The notes under the pieces were generated by a model that saw only the letters and a program-made list of their open reading frames with translations, was not told the origin of the DNA and did not search any database. Below are positions 22,961-35,149 of a DNA stretch of 64,000 bases, piece after piece. Position 1 is the stretch's first letter. Each line of letters begins with the position of its first letter. The translations under genes were made by a program, and so were the position numbers. The DNA comes from Romanomermis culicivorax. Taxonomy: Eukaryota > Nematoda > Enoplea > Mermithida > Mermithidae. The DNA lies in contig CAWUHX010000136.1 of NCBI GenBank assembly GCA_963922205.1, positions 620,001 through 684,000 of the forward strand, given 5' to 3'.

Positions 22961-23375
22961 ACCTGTTTCAAAAATAATTTTGAACAGAAAATTCGAATCA
23001 AATTCTTGAAATAAATGTTCCGAAAATTGATTTTCCAGCGTCGCAGAATGTCGATACCCAAAAAATTTTCTCGCACTTTGCGCTGGAACTCATGTAATTC
23101 AAAGTGATTATGCTCTTGAATAGTTTGCCGGAAAATTTGTTTCACAATGATTATAAATTAGATTTCAATCTCGAAAACTTCAATCTTAATGAATTAATGA
23201 TTCTAAAAACACCGGAGGCTTGAAAAAGTTCAAAAATGCGTAAATAAAGTTTGAGTATTTGTAAGTGAAAAACGATTTCGGGAAAATTGGGAAACAAATT
23301 CTGACCTCTTTTTCTATTTGGAGGAGAGGCTGGTGGGGAAAAAAACAGTGGACAAGAAGGGGCTCAGCGTTTTTT

Positions 23376-23520
23376 TGTGCACGCACATTTGTGCCAATTG
23401 TCACAAGAGGCCAAAAAAATTTGTGCCTGTGGCACAAAAATTTTTTGTCTACTAGAAACATACTGAAAACTGCAGAAGGGTCTTAGGCCAAAAGTTCGAT
23501 AAATATTTAAATCCAAGCTG
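23376..23520 (+). repeat. Interspersed repeat shared with 41205-41340
   Basis: ACATTTGTGCCAATtGT, AGAGGCCAAAAAAATTTGTG and GAACATACTGAAAACTG occur in the same order at 41205-41340. It is of unknown class and non-coding. Confidence 0.6.
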
Positions 23521-23997
23521 CATTTAAATTTAACGCATGAATTTTTTGAAGAAATCGTGCCCAACATATTTTTCAGCTAACCATGTCAGTGACGTAAGAA
23601 AAAACTGTATAAGAAAATAGTTCATGACGACTCAACACGCCGATTCAATAGATAGTTGGATAGTTCGTATTTCGGAACAGATAACTCTAAATATAACCAT
23701 AAATAGGAAAAAACAAAGTTAGATTTAGAATCAGCATTGTTTTTCCTACCAGAAAATCTGAGTGTCATGTAATAGAGTTCAGTAAGACATAATATAATTT
23801 ACGCCAAATGAGAAAATCTGCCCTGAAAAGTTTCGTAACTATCAAGGCAGAATTTGAAATTTGTGGCTACAGTAAACCATGATACCGAAGTGAAAAAATG
23901 CTAGCAATATTCTAATATCGCAATGGTATGTTGAAGACAATAGATAATTATGCAAAACTCTGCATTGTACGCTGAAATTGGTTGCTTCTTCCCTGAG

Positions 23998-24481
23998 CAT
24001 ACATGTAATGGAGCCCCGAGGTCTGGAAAGGGGAGTTGGGCGACTTTTTTGGGGCTAGGGGTCAGTAATTCCCAAAATTTTTGGGGGGAGGGGTCTCTCA
24101 AGAGAAAAAATTCGAGTTTTTCATGAAAAAAGTCTGAAAAATAGTTCAAAAAATAGTAATTTTACCCTGAAAAGACTTAAAAAATGAAAGACCAAAGCTG
24201 AAAAAACTACTGAAAACAGACCGAAGCGCCAAGAAAATTCACATTTTTTACCATTCTTCGTTCAAAAATTGACATTTTTAATAAAAAAACTGACATTTTT
24301 AATCAAAAAACTGACATTTTTCAGTATTTTTCTGACCAAAAGTATTCGGGTCCCTACGGCTACCATATGGCTAGCCATTGGATTGGAAAATCCTGGGGGG
24401 GCGGTCGCCCAACGGCTAGCCATATGATCACAATTTCTGGGGTGGGGGTTCCCATAGCACTTCCCCCTAATTACATGTATG
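23998..24481. mobile_element. CATACATGTAA-family MITE
   Basis: The termini CATACATGTAA and TTACATGTATG are perfect inverted repeats. The flanking 8-mers TCCCTGAG and TCCTTGGG keep six of eight bases. The interior contains the palindromic CCATATGGCTAGCCATTGG and a run of related TTGACATTTTT units. It is non-coding. Confidence 0.8.
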
Positions 24482-24547
24482 TCCTTGGGATATATGCAAT
24501 TATCCGAAATATTTTTCAATTCGTTATCTGTAGCAACGCTGTAACAA

Positions 24548-24773
24548 CATACCTGTAATTGGGGGGGGGGGGGGGTTGGGGGGGACGCCCCCCCAACTTG
24601 GCCAACCATACTCAACCCCCCCAGACTAGAAAAAATGGGCAAAAAAGTGCCTTTCGTGGGAAAAATATTTTCTATCCTTCTGGGCCTTTTTAGGGAGAAA
24701 TTTCGACCTTTTTCAACCCCCTCTCCCAAAATTTCGGGTTTACCCGCAACTGGTCGGACCTCTTACAGGTATG
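24548..24773. mobile_element. CATACCTGTA-family C-rich MITE
   Basis: The ends CATACCTGTAA and TTACAGGTATG are perfect inverted repeats. The flanks TGTAACAA and TGTAACGA differ at one base, so they form an 8-bp duplication. The inside is strand-skewed: G-runs then C-runs near the left end and CTGGTCGGACCTCTTACAGG at the right. Further copies are 29160-29398, 37440-37657 and 52102-52334. Confidence 0.82.
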
Positions 24774-24959
24774 TGTAACGAATTTTAATTTTTCGAACAA
24801 CAATGTAAAGACTAGAATTGTGTAAATGAATTTGTAAATGTTTTAATCAAGAATTGTGTAAATTTTGGGTCGAAACATCATATACTAATGATATCCATTT
24901 TTCTATTTGAATCAATCAAATACAGAAAGTAAAAACTTGAGTTATAACCCGAATCTGAC

Positions 24960-25560
24960 TGAATCACTGTTTTTTCCATATTTGCACTATACTGTAGAAA
25001 AAAATCTGGAATGTGGAAAAATTTTTTTAGGTCTTTCCACAAATGTGGGAGAAAAATTTGGGGTTTCCATATTGAAAAGATACATTTTAGGAGGTCCAAA
25101 TCTCAAAATTCCCCCCCCCCCCATGAAAAAATCCTGCACATGACCTGACTCTAATAATCATTATTATTTATCACCAAGCTCAGGTGCAGCTTTTAGCATG
25201 TCTACCTTTACTTACCATTTAATCTTTTAAAGTTTTCATTATCTTAAATGTATTATTTCATGTTTAATTGGCAATATCTTTATATTTAATGAAGATCCAC
25301 ATTTTTCTTTCATACATTTTTTGAGAAAGATCAACACATCAACTTTCTCAACTTTCTGAAGCGTTTGTTCTTCTCTTAATGTAAATTAAAATTTAAAGCT
25401 TCATGAAAGTATTTTTGGAAAATTTCTACGCTTCTGACTCATAACTTTTTGCCCAAATTTAAAGTTATGAACAAATTAATGGTTTTAAAATTTTTTGAAT
25501 GATAAATTTCTAGAAATTACAATTTAGGAACACAAAATTTAAATCCAATTTTCGATATAA
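24960..25560 (+). repeat. Copy of the 0.75-kb interspersed repeat
   Basis: This copy includes the GGTCTTTCCACAAATGTGGG module and the AGTTTTCATTATCTTAAATG stretch at about 25232, which is the empty counterpart of the MITE insertion site at 37432-37665. Confidence 0.65.
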
Positions 25561-25634
25561 ATGATCAGAAGGATTTTACCCTAAAATATTAAGCAAACCT
25601 ATCAGTTTCGGCTGAAGATTATTCTACAAATGTA

Positions 25635-26625
25635 ATGCCTGCTGCTTGTAGTTCAACTTCTTCGACCCAAGACAATAACACGCCTACTCAAAAACGAAAG
25701 GAATTGTTAAAGTGTATCAAATGTCGATCATCTATTTCCGAGAAATCAAAGAGTATTCATTGCCATTATTGCGAAAATTGGATCAGCACCAAATATGCTG
25801 GAAATGACGACGCATCGTATGCTTTATTATCGAAATTGGACTAGCCTTATTTCTGTTCCATGTGCCTACCAAATGTACGCCATTTCATTGATTTTGAAAC
25901 TCATTTAGCTGTGATGGAACAAAAATTTAATGAAATCACCAGCGCATTGACAAAAAAATTGGCCGATCTTGCTGCTCCAAATCCAGCGATTGTTCCGAAC
26001 TTTCCAAATATAGGCTCCCATAACTCGTCGACTACTGGTTTTATCGTACAACTAGTCAAAAGTACTGTCAAAGCCAAAAGTAAAAAATGCACTGCAGTTC
26101 CTCAGAACTTTACCACTGACAACGATGAAAATTTATTCGACGAAGTAAAATTATTAGCCGCAGATATTGAATTCGACAGTGTCAATATTACTGGAGCCCG
26201 ACATTTGGGAGCTGTTATTGAGCCAAACGGAGTTCTACTGCCACGTATTGTTAAAGTTACATGTAGTTCAATAAACGTGAAAGAACAGTTCATCAAAGCT
26301 GTAAATCTTAGCCAATGAGGAATTTCGTCAAAAATATTTGCTCGTAACAATCTTTCATGGATTGAACAAGAACAATGACGCCAATTACATGCAAAACTAG
26401 CTGAGCAAAAGGATCTGACCAATGATCAAAATTTACGGATCAATTATAGTACCCGTGTTATTTATTCTTTTAAACAAAAAAATGAGCGTAAAATTTATCC
26501 CGCCTGAGACAGCCGTTTATTATTACACTTTTCAAAAAAGGTGATTCCACATTGGTTGAAAATTACCGATCAATTTCTTTGTGCTGTATTTCATGCAAGG
26601 TCATGGAATCAATTATTAATTTGAA
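25635..26625 (+). pseudogene. LINE relic: PHD-like ORF1 fused to the start of RT
   Basis: A frame from 25635 codes for a Cys-rich finger (KCIKCRSSIS, IHCHYCENWIS, then YFCSMC) like the zinc finger at the start of many CR1/Jockey-type ORF1 proteins, followed by a helical stretch. TAG at 25842 and TGA at 26316 interrupt it. From about 26530 the strand switches directly to RT sequence (NYRSISLCCISCKVMES), so ORF1 end, endonuclease and the RT N-terminus are deleted. Confidence 0.7.
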
Positions 26626-26949
26626 TGATGAAGTCGCTTGAAAATCTGCATTTTCTCAGGCTTAGGCTTAGGCTTGAAGCAGGTGCAAAGGCAGTGATTT
26701 TGGTCAGTGGAGTGATTTTGGGAGCAGGAGGAAATAATTTTTGTCAAAAATTGGAAAAAAATTTGCATATTTTTCATTATTTAAAAATTTGAATAATTTT
26801 GCTTCAACTTGGTTTCCGCGCCTAAATTTGCTGTCCATTGATCATTTCAGGTGATAAACTGCCGAAAAATATGTGTTTTGCTCATTTTTGGACTTTACGC
26901 CTAAAAAATATTCCGCCCCAATTGACAAGTCAAGGCCCAAAAGATGGTA

Positions 26950-27660
26950 ATCTTTCCGGCGCGTGGCGCCGGAATTTTTTGGGTATATTGACATTCTGGG
27001 ATGCTGGAAAATCAATTTTCCGAACATTTACTTCAAGAATTAGATTCCAATTTTGTGTTCAAAAAGTCGTAATTTCTAGAATTTAACTTGAAAAATTTTA
27101 AAATCTGTAATTTATTTGTAAACTCTCATGAACTTAGCAGAAAATATATAAGTAAGAAGAGTATAAATTTCCGAACGATATTTCCATGAAGCTTTCGAAT
27201 TGATTTTACGTTAGCAAAGAAATAATCGCAATATAAAGCATAGAGACTTGACGTATTGATCTCTCTCAAAAGGAAAAAATGCGAATCTTCATTAAACATT
27301 ATGATAGAATATTGAAGATTACCAATTAAAACATGAAATAATACATTTAAGATAATGAAAACTATTATAGATTAAGTGATAAATGAAGGTAGGCATGATA
27401 AAAGCCGCGCCTGAGCAACTTAATAAATAATGATGATTATTAAAGTTAACCGGCGCCGCCGGAAAATTTTGACATTTGGACCTGCTAAAATGCACCAAAA
27501 TGCATCTTTTCAATATGAAAACCCCCAAAGTTTCTTCCAAATTTGTGGAAAGACCTCAAAAATTTTTTCCACATTCCAGATTTATTTTCCACATTATAGT
27601 GCAAATGTGGAAAAAAAACAGTGTATGCACTGTGCAGGGCGACGTTTTGCCGATTCAGAT
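26950..27660 (-). repeat. Reverse copy of the 0.75-kb repeat with GC palindromes
   Basis: The reverse complement of 27080-27660 matches 24960-25560. CCGGCGCGTGGCGCCGG at 26956-26972 is one of the dispersed palindromes, and AACCGGCGCCGCCGG lies near 27450. Short open frames on both strands are repeat DNA. Confidence 0.6.
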
Positions 27661-28389
27661 TTGTACAGTAAACTGGGAGAACAAAGAAACAAACTTTAGA
27701 ACTTCCCGACAAGGTATAAAATTATAATAAATATGCTGCCCGTGTACAAAAGTATATTGAGACGACTACAGCCATCATCACTATTTCAATATAGCCATCG
27801 AAGTATGTATAGGCATCCCTCCATTCAAACAACACTCGTGAAAAACTCATTATAGGCACTTGTCTCTACAGCCACCAAAAATTTTTCCAAAAAGGAAGGG
27901 ATATAGCCGCCGTTTCAAATCCCGGTGGAAACAATAAATTAATATAGTCTTATTTAATGCTCGTAAATAATAATAGTCGAAAGCAAGTACTACTTTTTAT
28001 CTTTACAATTCTCTGCTGAGCTACATGTCACACGGGACTGAAAATTTCTGAGCTAACTCGAATAGCCTTCAACATTTTTTTGAGAAACAGTCTACCGTAC
28101 AAACTTGGTGCGAACAATTTGGTGACAGTGCAAGTTTTTGTCATTTTTCCGGTTTACAAGCATTTTATAAAAAACAGACTATAACAATTATAATATATTA
28201 TAGTATATTGAATAGAACCATACACATAATTTTACATCTTGCAGGCATACAATTGCAAGTCAGTCCATGACCGAACATGACATCAATTGCCACGCTTCAT
28301 CTTCGCTGACGTCCATGTTTGTACAAAAAGTCTGTTGCGGCAGAAAAATTTTTTACGTAGATAACAAGTTACTGTTGCGGTCGTCTATT

Positions 28390-29110
28390 CAACGCTCTTG
28401 GAGCACTGTTGTTTTTTCCACAATTGCACTCACCGTTTTTTTTCCTCGAAAATTTTTTCCACATGAGAACCGGGCCAAAAATTTTTTTCCTCATTTTCCA
28501 AAAATTTTCCTCATTTTTAAAAACGTTTATAATGTGGCTATGGATGCTTTTTTATGCATTTTAGGAGCATACCCAAGCATTTCTTGTATTCGGAGTCAGA
28601 AACCTGAAAATTGAGAAAATTCTGGTTACGTTAGTTAAAAATGAGCTCATGAAGAATATATTAATGTTGTACAGAAGCAGGTGGAGCATGTTAACGATAG
28701 ACTTCTCAGGAATTTATCCGCTCTATATTGACATTTCTGTGGTTCCGATTAGAATCATCTAATTTTATTTAGTTTTTGGTCCGGCGCGGAGCGCCAGAAA
28801 AATTTTTTGATTTTCACTTTCTAAAACGCTGGAAAATGAATCTCCACAACGTTGAGAAATAAATTAAAATCAAACTGATGAACTGTAATTTGTTTCAAAT
28901 TCCGGCGCCGAGCGCCGGAAAAATTTTCGGGTTTTTATATTCTAAAACGCTGGAAAATAAATCTCTCCAACAGATATTCATGGACAGATCGCAGTCTAGT
29001 AGTGTCTTCGATCTCCATCTTCAATAAAGGCAAAAGTTCAGGTTGCAAACGTTTAAAAAATTCCAAGTATCGAGAGACAAAATTGAGAGAATTGATGAAA
29101 AATCTCAATT
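28390..29110 (+). repeat. Interspersed repeat with two 120-bp units, paralogue of 47470-48130
   Basis: Two successive units start at the palindromes 28781-28796 and 28902-28918 and each continue with TCTAAAACGCTGGAAAAT. The copy at 47470-48130 has the same two-unit layout and the same upstream flank (GTTCCGATTA, TAATTTTATT). Its 5' part shares TTTTTTCCACATGAGAACCG. Confidence 0.65.
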
Positions 29111-29711
29111 TTGGGCGACATATGGAACCAGGGTTTTTTTGCACAGGCCAGGTTGCAATCATACCTGTACTTGGGGGGAGGGGTTGGGGGGGACCCCCCC
29201 AACTTGGCCAACCCAGTACCCAAAATCATTTACCCCCCCCCCCAACCCCCCCCCCCCAGTTGGGAAAAAATTAAAAAAATTTGCCAAAAAGTGTATGTTT
29301 TTTGGCCTTTTTGGAAAAAATTTCGACTTTTTCCTACCCCCCCCAAAATTTGGGATTTACCCCCCCCCCCCCAACTGGTCGGAGGTCTCACAGGTATGGT
29401 TGCAATGTGCAACTTGGGGAAAAATTTTGGTTGCACAGATAAATTTTTAGTTGCTCACTCTAAAATCGATAAATTTGCTTAAATTTATCGGAAAAACCAT
29501 CGTAAACTGTTTTCTTGACATTTCATTCGATCCGCGTCGGTTTTAGGCATTTAAAACCCAATTGTTGAGTTTTGGAGACCAAATGAAAAAGTTAATTGAA
29601 CTAGACTAGAGTAATTAGTTCGGCGCGTAGCGCCAAAAATTTTTTTTCGGGATTTCAATATTCTGGAACGCTGAAAAATGAATCTTTTCACCTTTTATTT
29701 CCCAGACAGAA
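29100..29711 (+). repeat. 0.9-kb interspersed repeat, left part (split by the LTR composite)
   Basis: Modules run GCACAGGCCAGGTTGCAAT, (MITE), GTGCAACTTGGGGAAAAATT, GCTTAAATTTATCGGAAAAA, the palindrome at 29621-29634 and CTTTTATTTCCCAGACAGAA. The repeat resumes at 36365 with GGTTTGATTTTCGGTG. The uninterrupted paralogue is the reverse strand of 40240-41110. Confidence 0.75.
29160..29398. mobile_element. CATACCTGTA-family MITE, TSD GTTGCAAT
   Basis: It has exact inverted ends CATACCTGT and ACAGGTATG and an exact 8-bp duplication GTTGCAAT (29152-29159 and 29399-29406). It is inserted in the GGTTGCAATGTGCAAC module of the 0.9-kb repeat. It shows strong strand skew: G-runs then long C-runs. Confidence 0.88.
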
Positions 29712-30288
29712 TGTAATGGGGCGCCGATCGACTACAGTAAGCTCGTCAGCTTTTCAAAGTTATTCGCAAGAATGCATCGTTTCGGAGCTCAAAGTTGTTC
29801 AAAGTTGTCGGAAGGTTCACAACATCAAAGATTACACTCGCAGCAAGATTGTGATAAAGTCAGTTGTTGTTTCGTTTGTCTTAGTGAGCAGTCGGTTTGT
29901 GAGAGGCTCTGAGCATGGCTAGTAAATCGAAAACCCAGCGTGTGTTCTAGTTTGAGTCAAACTATTTGGAAAATAGTTTGAGTATTTGGGTGAAACTCCT
30001 AGCGGTTAAGATAGCATGGCCCGAGTTTCAGCATCCAAAAACCTTTGACGACCTGAGTGAAGATCCGTGGATAAATTGACACAGTGCTCTCTACGAGCCC
30101 GTCAATCTCCTGCGTACGATTATCCTTGCGTTAAATTCGTTAAACACTCCGAGTGTTCCGTTTCTAGCGTTCCACACGCTCTTCTACGTTCTCTACGTCT
30201 CTTCTAAAACGCGCGATAAATCGTCAAGCTACACAGCTTAATTTTCATCTGTGTTCCATCGTCTAATCTTATTTTCTCACGCATGACA
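29712..30288 (+). repeat. LTR 1 (5'), 577 bp
   Basis: It begins TGTAATGGGGCGCC and ends GCATGACA, with TGT...ACA inverted ends. It has the same length as LTR 2 and differs from it at about 25 positions, over half of them CpG against TpG or CpA. Confidence 0.9.
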
Positions 30289-30306
30289 TATTTTGGTGAC
30301 CGTACC
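30289..30306 (+). promoter_or_regulatory. Primer-binding region of the composite
   Basis: TATTTTGGTGACCGTACC follows the 5' LTR directly; TGGTGACCGTACC would pair with a tRNA 3' end. The same 18 bases follow the 5' LTR of the element at 53109-62399. The tRNA was not identified. Confidence 0.7.
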
Positions 30307-30363
30307 AGCTCGTTTAAAGGTTGAGGAAACACCGAAATTTGCAAAAAATCGAAAATCCGAAAA

Positions 30364-33300
30364 ATGGAAGAAAACCACACGCGTCGCTCTACTGCACTCG
30401 GTTACAAAAAAGGTTTCTACAATAAACTAGCGAATCCTGATAATCTAGAAATCCAAAATTTCGACTGCGAAAACACGAATCTACTGCTTCTCTACGAAGC
30501 AGATAAGCGTAATTTCGATTCACCGCAAATGTCGGCTCCGCTAAAAATGCGAAAAACTTCATGATCTCTATCTCCAAAAATCATCGAAAATCGAAAATTC
30601 AACTTTCTGAAATGGAAACCGAAGGAGACTGATCCTCGAAAAAACTTCGATAATGACGTGTATATCAATGTAATGCAAAAATGCAATGCTGAAATGATAA
30701 ATTTTCGTGGCGACACTACTAACGCATTAAGGGAAATTGTGACTATCGTGACTCAACAACGAAAACTTCTTGATGAGTTTAAAACTGAAATCGAAGGGAT
30801 GAGAGCTCAGAAAAAAGAGCTATCGAAACTGAATGTTCCTGAAATCAAAAATATCGCAAGACCTGTGAGCTCTTACGCTCAGTCTCTGAAATCGACAAAA
30901 CTGAAAAACGCAATCAGCGATCGAAAAAGTCAGCTTAGTTTTCGTGGTATAATCAACGATGATGATGATCTAATCATCCTGACACAAACGTTTGACCCCT
31001 CTAACGCGCTAAACTCTCAGATGAATTTTCCGTCTATCCCACCTTCTCAGGTGCATAGATCTTTCGCTGATGACGAAACGAGAATTAAGACTATCTGTAA
31101 AAAGATTGCTCCGCAAAAACTAGATAATTCGACCTGAAATCAACAAGTTTTGAAATTCTTCATTGCGCTCGAAAACAAGTTTGGCCTCGATGCCTCTGAG
31201 TATGTAAAACTTCACACGTTGCGTCGCTTGACTTGCGATGGTGCCCAGAACACCATACGAGATGTCCGATCATATGATGAAGCGAAACAGATTTTGATGT
31301 GTATGAATGCACCGAATTGCGACCAAGATACGCTCCAATGCGAGCTCCAGTCTATCGCTCCTTTCGAAACTGAAGATCCATCAGCTTTCTTAAATCGAAT
31401 CAGTACCTACGTACATCTACTGTACTATGACAAAAGCGCTCAGTATCACCATAGAAAAGTCATCACAACTTTTCTTTGGAAAATGCCGGAAATTTACAGA
31501 GTCTCGATTGACGCAAGTACTCTAGAAACGATCACTGACTTAGCTATAGCCGTCGCCAAAGTTCAGAAAATTCAGCGAGTGAATAAACAGTGGACTGTGA
31601 GAGTAGAACAACCTATACTGGTTAATACACTTGAAAACCTGTCGGAAGAGCAACCAGCTCAATCGCATTTCAGAGATGATTCGAAACCTCGCTTCAGAGA
31701 TAACTATCAATCCCGAAATAGAGATGACTCTAGACAGCGAAATACTGTCCAGTTTCAAGAAAATTCGACTCTAATGAAAATGAAAAAGTTCAAGGAAAGC
31801 GTGAAACGAGTCCTAGAAAAGTTCGGAATCCGAGAAAATACGCAAAACGCTAATAATTTCGAGAATCAAAGATCACGATTCGATCGAGGAATGAGTCCAA
31901 ATTTCCCGAATAGAGAAAACATTCCTATACGGGATTTCTCTCAAAATCGTAATTTTCAATGAAATCAGTCAGGTGAATGACCCCCAAAATATTGCACCTA
32001 TCATGGTCAGTGTAAGCACGACAGCTCCAAATGCTATCAGTTGAAACCACAGGCTTCTCAGCCTCGGCAACAGCAACCGAATCATCAATGGCAAAATAAC
32101 CATAATTGGCGTCCTCGTTTTCAACAAAATATGCGTAACTGCACGCTCAATCAGAATCAAAATTTTGACCGAAATAACCGATTTTTCAATCGCGATAATC
32201 GAAACTATCAGAGAGATGTTGCAAACATTTCTTTGTGCGATTCCGAATCCCGACAAGAAAAGATAATTGAAAAGCATTACTACTATCCGATGAATAACTC
32301 ACAGTCTGTACAGACTCAGCTAACTTCTCCAAAATCTTCGCAACAAGTTTTGTCATCAGAAACCAAAATGGTGTTTAACTCACCTAAACCTTTTGTCCCG
32401 ATGAAGCCGACGACTAGTACAGCATATATGCTTGAACCGACAGAGACGTCTAAAGCTACAAACTTCTTTGTTGCTCCCAGAATCACAGATTTCACAATCG
32501 AAAAACCTACTGAACCATGGATCGCGAGATCTAGCGTGTATCGAATCAAAGAATGTTCGCAAAAAGATATCAAACTTCTGAGCTTATACGCTCCTACTCG
32601 TGCTTTTCATATCGATGCTGAAATCGGAAAAACCAAAACGAAAGCATTGATCAATACCGGTGCTCAATGTTCAGTCATTTCCTCATGTCTAGCTCAATGC
32701 TCTTTGGGGATTGACTATGATACGTTAGAAACATCCGCTCAGATAAAAGTAGCCAATGGTGCTATCGTCAATGCCCTAGGTCCGATAATCTTCAAAATCA
32801 ATTCATCTTTCGGAACGCATCTAGTACGATGCTGGATTCTACCTACCACAGGAGAGCAATGCCTCCTAGGAACCGATTTCCTAGTACATCCAAGCATTCG
32901 AGCCGTAATAAACTTTCGCGAAAATTTCATCAGAATCGGAGACGTTCAGCAAGAACTAAACCTAGTTTTGAAACTGATTGAAAAAGCGCCCTATGATGAA
33001 GTATTTTCAAATACTTCTATGGGACAAAGTCAAACCCAAATCGACAGATTGCTACTGATTTTGAATATCTCATCATGCTATGTAGAATGGAATTGTCAAA
33101 CCTGGGTTAATGGGAGAATCTTCCCTTTCACAAACGAAAGCTTCAAAAGCGTTATAGTTCAACCCGTGAACTTCGGAAAAGAAAACTGCGAATATCCGAT
33201 CAAACTAGCGATAATCAACATAACCAAAGGCAAATGTCCACTATTATTTGTCAATAATAGTGCAAACGGTATTCATCTGCAACTTAACCAGCTCATCGCT

Positions 33301-33846
33301 GAGGTTAAATTCAGACTCGAAGAATCCAAAATGACTGTCGCATCGCTAAGCAATCAAGAAGAAGACTATGAACCAGCAACGTTGGTTAAAGATCAGTCAA
33401 CTATATCGGAAGAAGAAAAACTTCAACTCGCTCTCGAAAAAATGACTGAAAAGTTGAATATCAACAATGAAGATAGAAAAATCACTATCAAAGTCTTCAA
33501 GCAATATCGCGATGTCTTTAGTCTCCCTGGAGATGAGCCTACTCTCACTCACGAGTTAACAGTCTCTATAGACACTGGTGATGCAAAACCAGTCGCGAAA
33601 CACTACTATTGTGCGCTGATCAAACAGAGACCAATGGTACGACAGAGGCGAATTCCTCTACACATTGCTGAACGTGATAAATTGAATTCCAAAATTGCAA
33701 AAAGGGTTAGCACAATTGACACCAGACAATCTCAGAAAGTCTCGCTTTTGCAAATAAAACCGTATATGCCTCGAACAGCATTCGAAATTTTTAACGCGCA
33801 AGTCAGTGGTCCTCCACAACTGACTAGTCACGCGCTACTGCATTGA
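30364..33846 (+). pseudogene. Gag-protease-(RT start) frame with TGA interruptions
   Basis: One reading frame stays open over about 1160 codons except for TGA at 30562, 31135, 31960 and 31978; no TAA, TAG or frameshift occurs before its end. It codes for a Gag with capsid-like helices (31150-31700), an Arg/Asn-rich tail and a Gypsy-type zinc knuckle (about 31990-32040), then a retropepsin-like domain at about 32600-32950 with GTDFLVHPSIRAVI. The catalytic Asp of the D-T-G motif is Asn (AAT at 32653-32655). RT begins with DVFSLPGDEPTLTHEL (about 33510-33610) and is cut off before any catalytic motif. It is inactive as it stands. Confidence 0.85.
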
Positions 33847-34559
33847 GATCAAATTTTGTATTGTTCATAAAATATTTATTTTCTACTCTGAAATCGATTC
33901 GTTTTTTATATATTCCGTTTTCCGTTTCGTCTTCACCATTTTGATCGTTTTGAACTAACCTATAACAGTCTTTCACAGACTAAAGGTAGTGTATGACCGA
34001 TTTACGAGCTGCGATAAAAACTTCATTTCGAAACATGCTTTGGCGTAATCTACTGGGTGGCAAAGAAACCACGACATCATAAATATTTCAAATTTTTCTA
34101 CGTCCCATCCATATCGCCGAGATTTCTTCTACAGTTTGGTATTGATCCGCTCAATACCTTTCAAATTTCGAGTTTCAAAGACTTGGCCAGAAGCTTTATG
34201 TACGTTTCTCTACAACTTGCATCCGCTGCGAACTTTCGGATCTGACGCCTCCGTGGCTAAAAATTCCATTCTGAAACACAAACGCCTCGGGGGCTAAAGA
34301 CTCCGGTCATCAGAATAAAGACTCCGGTCATCAAAACAAAGACTCTGGTCCTTCTGCTCGAAATCCAGCCTTGCCGATACGTTCCGTAGAAAAAATTTTG
34401 TTCCATATACAAAAAAGTGCCATCATTGTTTCAAAGTATCTGATTGCTGCCGAAGTCGAATGAAAAGGTCCGCCAAAGAAAAAAAGATCCTCTGCATCTA
34501 AAGAAAACCCGCTCGTTCCCGAAGAGAGAAAATTCAAATCGCTTGAGGCGATTTGCGTC

Positions 34560-34572
34560 AAAGGGGGAGGAG
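34560..34572 (+). promoter_or_regulatory. Polypurine tract
   Basis: AAAGGGGGAGGAG sits directly before LTR 2. The same 13 bases precede LTR 3 at 35774-35786. Confidence 0.8.
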
Positions 34573-35149
34573 TGTAATGGGGCGCCAATCGACTACAGTA
34601 AGCTCGTCAGCTTTTCAAAGTGATTCACAAGAATGCATCATTTCGGAGCTCAAAGTTGCTCAAAGTTGTCCGAAGGTTCACAACATCAAAGATTACACTC
34701 GCAGCAAGATTGTGATAAAGTCAGTTGTTGTTTCATTTGTCTTAGTGAGCAGTCGGTTTGTGAGAGGCTCTGAGCATCGCTAGTAAATCAAAAACCCAGC
34801 GTGTGTTCTAGTTTGAGTCAAACTATTTGGAAAATAGTTTGAGTATTTGGGTGAAACTCCTAGCGGTTAAGATAGCACGGCCCGAGTTTCAGCATCCAAA
34901 AACCTTTGACGACCTGAGCGAAGATCCCTGGATAAATTGACACAGTGCTCTCTACAAGCCCGTCAATCTCCTGCGTACGATTATCGTTGCGTTAAATTCG
35001 TTAAACACTCCGAGTGTTCTGTTTCTAGCATTCTGCATGCTCTTCTACGTTCTGTATGTCTCTTCTAAAACGCGGGATAAATCGTCAAGCTACACAGCTT
35101 AATTTTCATCTGCGTTCCATCGTCTAATCTTATTTTCTCAGGCACGACA
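34573..35149 (+). repeat. LTR 2 (internal), 577 bp
   Basis: It starts TGTAATGGGGCGCC and ends GGCACGACA. It is followed by TATTTT and then directly by 3' UTR-like sequence, so the PBS and all coding sequence of the second unit are lost. Confidence 0.88.

Noticed and set aside
25901..26422. Minus-strand frames opposite the LINE ORF1 relic
   Set aside because: They are antisense shadows; the plus strand has the zinc-finger and RT signature.
29002..29482. Proline-rich frames around 29002-29482 and 52066-52450 as proteins
   Set aside because: The prolines come from the C-runs of the CATACCTGTA MITEs; the two loci are copies of one MITE.
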